Shown one piece after another: positions 55,648-64,000 of a DNA stretch of 64,000 bases. Each line of letters opens with the position of its first letter. The first letter of the stretch is position 1. This DNA is from Melampsora larici-populina 98AG31 (taxonomy: Eukaryota > Basidiomycota > Pucciniomycetes > Pucciniales > Melampsoraceae). Under the pieces are notes generated by a model, which ran no database searches, was not told the DNA's origin, and saw only the letters and a program-made list of their open reading frames with translations. Location: assembly GCF_000204055.1 (NCBI RefSeq), contig NW_006768816.1, positions 571,991 to 635,990 of the forward strand, written 5' to 3'. The translations under genes were made by a program, and so were the position numbers.

Positions 55648-56483
55648 AGGAAACCAATCAAACCAAAACTCAAAAACCAGTTAAACCTTCTCATCATTCA
55701 AAAATTCAAAAAGTCACTCTCGTTTTTTCGGCTTACTGCTGATTCTCAATTTCAAGATGAAAAAGCTCAAATCAAAATATACATGAATACTTTTAATATA
55801 ACTTTTTCTTAGTTCTTCTGAAGAAAACAAGCTCACAATCCATATAAATGGTTTCAATTTCTTATTCTCTTGTCTTATGACTCAAATAGGTTTTCTAGAG
55901 GATAACCTCGCAATGCAAATAAATGGGCTTCAATTTCTTTTACTTCTGTCTTACGAGTTAGATTATGTAATTACTATCAAATAAAAAGGATGGGATGTAA
56001 ATATAAAGGCGAAAATTGTACCCATCATGGCCTCCTTTGTCCTTTCACAATCTGACAGCGCATTGTGACACAAGATGCCTTCTCAGTTCAAAGATTTATT
56101 CGTCTCTAACTTGATGAGATAGGTAATCATTCAAGGAGCTCAAACAAAAGCTCTTAATGTCAAATCAGGCTACCAGTTAAAAGTTAAAATTTCAAGCTTA
56201 TCCATCTTTTATATCACATTGTCCATCCATCACCTCCTATAAACCCTTCTCATTTATAAAATAAATCATTTTACCATACAACATATATATGAAAAAGGAG
56301 CTGAATGTGAAAAAAAATCAAATCTCAAGAATGAAGCAAATAAACAGACTTTTGAGATCCAAAGAAAAAAAAAGAAAAATGAGAAACAGGACATGAAAAA
56401 GAACATGAAAGATGAGATTGATCCTTTAAATGCAAAACCCAGTATTGAAAAACGAGCTTTAAAAAAATAAAGATGATCTTAAT
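55648..56483. other. Convergent spacer with a short direct repeat
   Basis: AT-rich spacer between the epimerase (+) and epsin (-). A roughly 77-bp period direct repeat at about 55832-55985 shows two copies of AAATGG.TTCAATTTCTT followed by a TTCTGTCTTA/CTTGTCTTA piece. No gene is seen. Confidence 0.5.
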
Positions 56484-58598
56484 TTAAATTGTAAAAAATG
56501 GATTCTCTGGTTGACCATTATTTGGTTGATTAGTCGATTGATTTCCAAATGGATTTGGTGCACCTCCTGTCTTTTGAACTGCCACTCTATTAGAAGGATG
56601 AAAAGGTGAACCACTAGAAACCCACGCACAAGAAAACCCCAATCAGTCTCAAAGAAAGGTACTTCAATGATATAATGAAGAGTACTTACACTGGTACTCT
56701 CATACTACCTTCATTACCAAATGTATCAACACCTCCACCAGCAGCCAAAAGTGCAGCCAGTTTAGCATGTTGTCCATCGTCTTTAGGTGGTGGTGGATTG
56801 TTCATTGGAGGTCGTTTGAATGCTTCAGCATTGGAAGCTGTACGGACTGGCATAGGTGGTGAAACGTGTTGTTGATGATTAGATGAGTTACTCAAATTGG
56901 CATAATCATTGAAGTTGAAAGAAGATGAAGGCGGTGCAGATGGTGCACGAGGTGGAGGAGTAGCCACACTCGGTTGACTAAAGCTTGGTGGTTGGGAGAA
57001 TTGAGCAAATGGGTTGTTAGAACCGTATGACGTCATTTGTGGTTGGATAGGTGCAGCAGTGTGTTGCGCCATTATGAATTGTTGTTGCTGTTGTTGTTGT
57101 TGTTGGAGATACATTTGTTGCTGCATCATGGCTTCGTATTGAGCTTGTTCCTCCATCTGGACAATACACATTAGAATGCTAAATCTGATGTCAAGGGGTG
57201 ATAAAAGGACGTACCTGCTGTCGTTGTTGTTCCATTTGCTGTGCACGCATGAATTCTTCTTGTTGTTGAGCAGCATAAGGATTGAAAGACGCAAACTGAG
57301 GTTGAAAGCCCCGTTGGCTGCACGGGCATAGACATGTCGATCAAGTCAGGTTGTTGGTTTTGGTTGTTATTATGCCTGTGAAGTAGAGGTGATAAGGCGT
57401 GAGGGAAGGATTCTCATGATAAGCCTTCAAATTGGTGACTAACATATCGTAACCGTCATCAAACAGAGCTGATGCGTTGGGGTCCAACTTTCGGCGGTTG
57501 GCCTCCTCCTCACGACTCAAACGCATTGCTTCTTCCAGCTCAGGATCAATTGGTGGTTTCTTTTTGAGACGTTCAGCTTCTTCAGCAGCAGTGAGACGCG
57601 AAAGCTCTAGAGCTCTGTTAAGCTCAGAATCCTCGCTACATAACAATCAAAGTATAAGAGATGTCAATGAAACAGTCTTTATGATTGACAAAGTATGAAT
57701 AATAACCAACTTGTTTTGCCTAGCGGGAGGAACACTTTTAGCCCGCCTTGGTGCATCATCTTCTCCTGAGCTATTAGGACGACGACCAGTCATTCGATCA
57801 CGCATATGAGCACGAGATCGACGCTCATCCTGTAAGCGGGCTTCGTCCATCAATAGATTGGAAATGTCTTTGGCTTTTTGTCGCACTGTTATGTGAATAC
57901 CGATGATATAGATTGGATCGATAAGCTTAAAGTGAAATGAATTTCAACGTCTTTTTCAAGTATGAAACTAACTCGCCATTCGCCCCTTGATCTTTACCAT
58001 ATTCATCTATATATTGAAACTCCTTCAAAGTCTTGATAATATATACGTTTTCACTATAAAAAATGATAAAAAGGGTATTCAAATTGATGAAAGGATTGTC
58101 AATTGAGAATAGATCTTTAGAGATTGATTGAGACTGACCGGAAATAGAGTACTACATTTTCACTACCTGCATGAAGTAAATAATCTAATAAAGTGAGTGC
58201 TTTAAAAACATGTCTCCAATTCTTTCCTTTATCATTTAAACGTTTATCCATCATTTCCATAATTTCAATGAAATCTTGTTGATTAAATGTTAATGTGGCC
58301 ACTTCGTTCATCTTTGATTGAAAAAATTGTAATAAAACATAAAAAGAGAAATGAATCAATCCGAACAATTTCTTCAATGAAGGGGGTTATGATTCTATAC
58401 CTGTGTACCAGATGGTCCCCATGGATCGTTAGAAGTAGCAGTTCGAACTTTTGTTTGAGTGTCTGAATAACCTTTGGTGCTGTTAAGAAGCCATGATAAT
58501 AAGTTAAAGAACTCAATTCGATTCAAGTAAATCAAAATCGCTCACTAATTCTTTGCAACCCTGAGTGCATGTTTTCCCATGTTTCCGATTCCAGACAT
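56484..58598 (-). CDS. Epsin (ENTH-domain clathrin adaptor)
   Basis: Minus-strand exons: 58546-58598, 58401-58479, 58139-58311, 57977-58053, 57711-57885, 57444-57635, 57215-57317 (or from 57375), 56690-57156, 56484-56613; 438 residues with the shorter seventh exon. The ENTH domain (residues 1 to about 150; KNYTKGYSDTQTKVR, NDPWGPSGTQ, LTLLDYLLHAGSE) binds PtdIns(4,5)P2. Two ubiquitin-interacting motifs (DSELNRALELSRL and DPELEEAMRLSREEE), a Gln-rich stretch with Q9, and three NPF motifs (one at the C-terminus) that bind EH-domain proteins follow. This is the fungal Ent1/Ent2 type acting in endocytosis. The intron 57886-57976 begins GC rather than GT. Using the acceptor at 57376 adds a DLIDM clathrin-box-like piece but shifts the frame by one base at a GGGG run (57309-57312 region); only the acceptor at 57318 keeps the frame. 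Confidence 0.88.
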
Positions 58599-59538
58599 GT
58601 TGAAGGTAAGTGTTACTGATTAGATTGAGATTGAAAGTATTAGTTGGTTAGTTGAGGTTTGATGGATTGGATTTGTAGAAAGTGTCGATTTAAAGTGCGC
58701 TAAGGTAAAGAAGCACAGCCCAGTTTGTAAATCCACTTCCACTCCACTTTCCTCATTCTACACATACACATACACTTTACAGTCACTTTCGGGTATCACC
58801 GGTCCAGTCATTCATCATCCATCAAAGTATGCAGATCAGATCGAGAATTCTTGATTTATCTTGCAGCGTTGCATAATTCTACTGACCCAGTGCTCAGTCA
58901 ATCTAATTAGCTAGCCTAATCTTGACTTGAATGATGGATTCAGATTGATGACATCACAAGTTCACATTCTTCCAAGCTTTCTTTGGATCATGATTTTGTT
59001 TGTTTTGAAGAACTCTTACAGGATACAACACTACACCTTCTCCGTGTGTATCCCATCATTTATCATTTATTTGCCCTTTACCCGCATATCTACATAATCT
59101 ACCCTACTCATACTGGTGACGGAAAAGCTCGCTTGCTCCAAAAAATATCACGCCTGACATTTCATATGACTGGCTTGGTCTTGGCACCTTGCTCACCAAG
59201 TCCTATCTTCTGATGTTTATCTCAATCCGCACAAAGGAACCCAGTAGATCATGAAATTCTGAGCACCTCTTTAGAACCAACTTGCCCAGTGCTTCAATTC
59301 TTTTACGCTGCACGTGCTCAAGAAGAACTCAACACAGATTCTTATAGGTAAGCAAGTCTAAAACAAGCATAAAATATGAGACCATTCTCTCCGATACTCC
59401 TTTTAGTATGACGGTGAACTGATTAAATTTTCGATTGAACATGGTGACGAGGAAGGGTGCCACTACAACTTGAACACTACGTTAAAACACCTTGCCGATA
59501 ATTCTCCCGTCAACATTCGAGATATCAAGATTCCAATC
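58599..59538. other. Spacer upstream of epsin
   Basis: 0.94 kb holding the epsin promoter and the 3' flank of the Cys-rich secreted-protein gene. A 76-codon plus frame (58983-59213) has no supporting features. Confidence 0.45.
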
Positions 59539-60271
59539 TTAATTACTACATCCTTTACATGCTATCAAATTGGATGAGAAACAAGAAATTTTCGTCAGAT
59601 TTACTTAACTTTAACATTATCAAAAATAGGTCTGACTTACTTATGACTGGTCTATCGTTAACCGTGTGATGGCATAGAAACCGTGCATCTTGAGAATCGT
59701 GACACACTGAAGAATTTGGATGAGAAAGCGGCAAAATCAGCAAAGTTGATGAATCAAAACAAAGTGTGATGAGTGAATGAGCAAAATAAAGTTGATACTG
59801 ACTGTATCTACTTGAGTCAAAGTAAGTGTAGGTCACGCAGTTTTTTGTAGCTGGAGGGACATTACGGACACCATGCGAAGGGTAGGGTACACATTTATCC
59901 CATGAAACAAAATGAGCATCTGGAAAATCGTCAATTTCATGAAAATTAAATCCATCAGACTCTCAAGTTCAAAATGTTATAGGAAATAGAAAAGTATTTG
60001 TCTGACTTACTATCATGACCACACTTGAGAGGATCACAAGTGTGCTCTATCCCGCCCTCTTTACCTACAAAACAAGCTAAAAAGTGAAAGAAAGAAACAT
60101 CAGAAGGTATTTATCTGTAAGATTTAAACATATCGGAGCCCCACGGTTTGGGACTTCTGGATTGTATCCACCAGTACAAGCGAGATCCCTAGCATTGATC
60201 GAGTTGATATTAAGCAAGAAAGACATCGTGACACACATCACAACCATGGTAAGATATTGTTTGAAGGACAT
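59539..60271 (-). CDS. Small Cys-rich secreted protein, effector candidate
   Basis: Five exons on the minus strand: 60130-60271, 60011-60076, 59803-59919, 59641-59706, 59539-59561; 414 nt, 137 residues, phases exact. The signal peptide is clear (MSFKQYLTMVVMCVTMSFLL...INSINA, about 27 residues). The mature protein has ten cysteines, an even number as expected for disulfide-bonded apoplastic proteins: CTGGY, CFVGKEGG, CDPLKC, DKCVPYP, NCVTYTY, MCHDS, FLCHH and the terminal TCKGCSN. No enzyme motif is seen. The tiny last exon adds CKGCSN and a stop; it is the least certain exon but preserves Cys parity. Size, secretion and Cys content fit rust effector candidates or other secreted Cys-rich proteins of fungi; function unknown. 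Confidence 0.7.
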
Positions 60272-61372
60272 TTTGATATAGGTGATGATTGATATGATGG
60301 TAGGCGGGTGAAGAGGGCACGGAAACTGGTCAACTAATATATTATATGAGCTCTACTTATACATATTCATCTCATGTGGTCTTGGAAGAACTTCCGCCTC
60401 TTGGTGGCTCTTTGGGGAAAGGCAGACGCCAAGCGCAGCTAGTTCCATAAGGTTCAACAAGTTTTAACATAGGACGATGGGGAAGGTGGCTGACAGCGGA
60501 AGGTGGAGTTGGGTCCAGAGAATTCAAACGCCTTGAATTTTTCGTCTAAATCAACACACCCTGATAGATGTAGGATGTCCGCGGGACCTATGTGCCAAAT
60601 TACATGTTTTACTTATTCTCATGTTGCCTGTCCAAGAAGATATTGCTTGAAGGCGTTGCTGCAGACAATTGTCATAATTCTTGTTCAATCAAACCGTTTG
60701 GGTTTGAGGTTAGGGAAATGCGACTCATTGATATAGGAAAATGCATACTTCTCTATGGTTTTTCTAACATGAATATCTGACAACTTATTGGGAAAGGCAA
60801 TCAACGAGCTTCACTTCGGATAATCAAGGGGTATATATTCACTCTTACCAGTCACTAGCGATGCAAAAATACAAAGTCCAAAGTCACTCGCCATGGATGA
60901 TCTACACATATTTGACTTTCAAACAGAGAGAATGATAAGAAAATACGAAATTTCTTGCATCACAAAGATAGAATCAACCACAGGGTCGCAGATCAGTAAA
61001 TTCCCTGGGCAAAGGCTCAAGCTGCTGCATCAAATGACTAAAAGAACGAAGGAAAAAGAGAGATTGATGGATCGAGTTCATTGGCATTGATCAAAAAATA
61101 GAAAAGCCACAAGACCTATCAACTGTAACAGATCAATAGGAATACCAGATTCCTCATCAGCTTTCTTCATGGAATCTTGCGTTTGTGATCCAAGTTTGTG
61201 ACGGCCCTTTGCATTGGATGAAGTAGTAGGCGGGTCGGATCACCCATGGCGGTGGATCACCCGTTCAGATCGGGCTACCTCGGTACAGCCCGTCAAGAAC
61301 TTTCAAGCTTGGGACTTCAACTTGGAGGAAAGACTTCATCGGCTCAACCTTTTGAACTTCTACTTCATCACC
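60272..61372. other. Divergent spacer
   Basis: 1.1 kb between the secreted-protein gene (-) and the mitochondrial ribosomal protein gene (+). It presumably holds both promoters. No further gene is supported; short frames at 60503-60780 and 60893-61090 lack motifs. Confidence 0.45.
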
Positions 61373-62285
61373 ATGTCATTCTCCTTCACATCTTGTCTGA
61401 AGCCTATCACGACACTCGCCACAAAACCGCTTCAAAAACTGCCCCGATCACGTATATCTCAATCGATCGCCACTCAAGTCACCACATGCAAACAATTTCA
61501 TACTAATTCTTCCGGTGGGTCCACAAACTTGAAAAAATTGTCATCCGAATAGGGATCTGAGCAATACCTCGTTCTTTCTATTGATCTTACAGAATGTATT
61601 CAAAAAACCTCATCAACACTAGACCGACATCCAAGAGCACGTCTATTACCAGTTTACGAACCACCGCCACCTTTTCCAGCTCCTGAAGATGTAACAGCAT
61701 TGATGTCATTCCGAGATCCGCCAGTCAGCGTACCACCGCTAGAACATCCATTACTTGGCTATATCACCGGTCTTTTGATGCGTAAAGGAAAACGAACAAT
61801 TGCTCAAAAACATTGTGTAATCTTATTATCGCATCTTCGATTGATTACCAATCAAGAACCACTACCACTTCTTACTAAGGCTGTGGAACTTGCAAGTCCA
61901 ATGGTTTTAACACGTACTGAACAGAAAAGGATCAAGGTCACTACTGTTCCTGTCGCTCTACAGGAACGTCAGAGACTTAGGAAAGGGATTCTTTGGATGG
62001 TCAAACAGAGTGAAAGGAGACCGGGAAAAAGATTTGGTGAACGATTGGCAATGGAGGTGATCGCTGTGCTAAACGGGGTATGTTATCTTATCTTCTGTCA
62101 TCGATATACAATCCTCATTTAATCCCTCACACCGCAAGGGTGGTGAAGATGTATTACGTACTGATTCACGCATGACTTTTCGATTGCTAAACTAGACATC
62201 TGAAGTATTAAAGCTCAAAGCAGAACAGCATCGACTAGCGTTTGTGAACCGAGCAAATTTGAGAACCCGAGTCACTCGAGCGTAA
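61373..62285 (+). CDS. Mitochondrial small ribosomal subunit protein uS7m
   Basis: Three exons: 61373-61514, 61593-62077, 62196-62285; 717 nt, 238 residues. The first ~60 residues are rich in Ser, Thr, Lys and Arg with few acids (MSFSFTSCLKPITTLATKPL), as in a mitochondrial targeting presequence. The uS7 core follows: LLGYITGLLMRKGKRTIAQK, LLTKAVELASPMVLTRTEQKR, TTVPVALQERQRLRKGILWMVK, SERRPGKRFGERLAMEVIAVLNG and a basic C-terminus ANLRTRVTRA. uS7 binds the 3' major domain of the small-subunit rRNA and helps form the decoding head. The yeast homologue is RSM7. Exon 1 reads on past the chosen donor (GGTGGGT) to a stop, so the donor is inferred from phase with the next exon. Confidence 0.9.
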
Positions 62286-63071
62286 AATTTGTAAATGCAA
62301 TCCTGCTCCAGGGCAATTATATCTAGTGCATATATTTGTCCACAATATTCAAAATGATTACAAACTATAGATTTGAATAGCACGAGTCTTCATCTACTGA
62401 ATCAAAATTGATACTGAGAGAAACTAGCTGACCTCGTGTCAGACTTGAGGAAAGTGCTCCAGATGACCATCATTTAAACTCCCTTACGGACTGACTACAA
62501 AAGATGATGACACTTGACAGGGTACTTGGGACTGCTGTACGCAACGTTAATGGATGGAATGCACAATTCGCTGCATTTTGGCACCTACTAGTCACCTGAA
62601 TGTTGAAGCAAATTCATTCACGTCTCAGTGTGTCTCATGTTGTCTTCTGCAGAGATGGGGTGTTCACACAGCGTAAAGAGTAACAAAAACCCTCCTCATT
62701 CTGTTTCAAGTGATATTTGTAGGCGATGGCGCAAGTAATCAAATTTCAAACATGCCAAACGGTGATGGGAATATCACTTTTAATTTCACATATGCTCTCT
62801 GACTCTCTGATAACAAGACCTTCAATTGGAAGCAAGGTATTGATTGTGTTGGTATTTGTATGTTGATGATGAGAAACATCGGATAGGTCACAGGGCACAT
62901 TGTATTTTACTTATTTACATGTATCATGCAATTCTGAAGTGGAAATGGCATCTCATCCCGCATTTAATCCTAGAATTAGGAAGTGGCGGAGATAGTTTTC
63001 ATCCCGGTCTTGAAGGCCTTCAAGTTTTCCTGTGCTTGCCAAGTGTTTCCCTGTGAATAAGATTGAGATGG
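62286..63071. other. Convergent spacer
   Basis: 0.8 kb between the uS7m gene (+) and the GH5 gene (-). No gene or repeat of note is seen; a 70-codon frame at 62844-63056 is unsupported. Confidence 0.5.
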
Positions 63072-64000
63072 TCAGCCCAGGGGTTTCAATTGAAGTTTAC
63101 AAGAAGAATATGGACCAACATTCTTGACTGAGACCACGAGTTCATAGCTCTGTTTTCAAAAAAGGGAATTGTCAATGAGTTGACGTCCCATCAGTTTAAG
63201 AAAGATGTGACGTACCGGAGCAAAGGAGCCACCTCCCCAGATCAAAGCACCAATGATGGTGGGATAGTTCTGAGGTGCGTCGTGAAGGATCGTATTCAGG
63301 TCAGCTGCTGATTGAACGCGAGGGACAGGCGTTACTTACGGCTTCTACGGCGGCGACGTATTTAGCGATGATCGCACTGCAAGACTGAGAGTTGCCCCCA
63401 CCCATTTCAGTTATCAATGCTTGACGTCCGTCTTTCTTCAATAGTGCGACTGCAGAATTGAGCTCATCAATATGGTCTTGACTGCATTCCCTTTGGGTTC
63501 CCACGCCATCATTATCAAAATACTGCCAGAAAGGAAGATTTACAAAGGTCAGCTTGAAATGGGGTGCAGTGCACTGATGGAAAGGAGATTACAAACCTGG
63601 TGAAACTCGAAAATCAAACCGTGATGGGTACCATCAGGGTTTTTGATCCCAGACAATCCAAGATTGTAATCATTGGCAAAGGTGGTAGGATGACTCCAGG
63701 CATTGCCAGGAAGAATCAACTTGGTTCGAATCGCACCAGCTTTTCTAACAGCAGTGACAACCTGTTGAAGCGTTCCGATCCATGTTTTGCTGTCCACGTC
63801 GTGAGGTTCATTCATCAAACCAAAGGTGACATGTCTTTGATCCTTGTAATGCACAGCCAATCTTGTCCAGAGATCCACCAGAGCATCAGCACCTACGTCG
63901 CTTTGGCCTACAATTTTACCCTCATGACGTGCATACTTTGGAAAAGGAGATCAAAATCATCGGTAAGAGATGAAATAAGCCTTGAAGTGGAGGGTTCTGA
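63072..64000 (-). CDS. GH5 endoglucanase, 3' part (5' end beyond window)
   Basis: Partial gene on the minus strand; the visible coding part starts at about 63935 after a CAAAG acceptor and ends with TGA at 63072-63074. Motifs are those of fungal GH5 (subfamily 5) cellulases. YARHEGKIVGQ is followed by LWTRLAVHYKDQRHVTFGLMNEPHDV, with the acid/base Glu in NEP. KLILPGNAW, then YFDNDGVGT, ALITEMGGG (nucleophile Glu), IIGALIWGGGSFAP and SYELVVSV follow. The protein ends at PLG. The enzyme hydrolyses internal beta-1,4-glucan bonds and is normally secreted; the signal peptide would be outside this window. No cellulose-binding module is visible at this end. Introns are GT-AG and short. Confidence 0.9.

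Noticed and set aside
1..64000. tRNA, rRNA or CRISPR features
   Set aside because: No cloverleaf-like tRNA, rRNA segment or regularly spaced repeat-spacer array was recognised by eye; a tRNAscan or Rfam search would be the decisive test.

Overview
The window looks like nuclear DNA of a filamentous basidiomycete, most likely a Pucciniomycotina (rust-type) fungus. The coding genes are cut by many short introns (about 45-125 nt, mostly GT-AG). Exons of 9-18 nt occur. AT-rich, gene-empty blocks full of degenerate repeats and miniature inverted-repeat elements separate the gene islands. Two genes encode small secreted proteins. The rust assignment is inference; eukaryotic, fungal and intron-rich follow from the gene models. 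All exon models were built by eye from splice signals, reading phase and family similarity, and the phases of nearly all models close exactly.

Layout. 1-5.1 kb: gene-poor, repeat-like. 5.1-8.0 kb: a small MARVEL-like membrane protein (+) converging on an ERG25-type sterol C-4 methyl oxidase (-). 8.0-14.7 kb: AT-rich desert with a tandem duplication and decayed copies of a repeat ORF. 14.7-19.4 kb: a Gvp36-like BAR protein (-), two adjacent inverted-repeat elements (a 451-bp foldback and a 440-bp hAT-like MITE with a perfect 8-bp target duplication), then EMC7 (+). 20.3-31.8 kb: two paralogous genes of unknown function in opposite orientation, with four internal exons of identical length. They enclose a nitrilase-family gene and an alpha/beta hydrolase gene whose last intron has been invaded by nested Harbinger-like elements. 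32.4-37.0 kb: a PPIL2/CYP60-type U-box cyclophilin and VPS20/CHMP6. 37.0-43.5 kb: a second MITE-dense desert. 43.5-45.8 kb: a small secreted protein and a coiled-coil, Cys-cluster protein. 46.7-50.8 kb: a predicted 1199-residue coiled-coil/low-complexity protein ending in a YbjQ-like domain. 54.7-58.6 kb: ribulose-phosphate 3-epimerase and an epsin. 59.5-62.3 kb: a Cys-rich secreted protein and mitochondrial ribosomal protein uS7m. 63.1-64.0 kb: the 3' part of a GH5 endoglucanase.

Functional themes. Several housekeeping genes act in membrane traffic: BAR protein, VPS20, epsin and EMC7. Others act in sterol synthesis, splicing-associated prolyl isomerisation, the pentose phosphate pathway and mitochondrial translation. 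Two secreted proteins and the GH5 enzyme are candidates for host interaction. The most unusual structures are the inverted paralogue pair around nitrilase/hydrolase, the transposon-loaded intron, the two MITEs sharing hAT-like termini, and the C-terminal YbjQ-like domain on a large coiled-coil protein.
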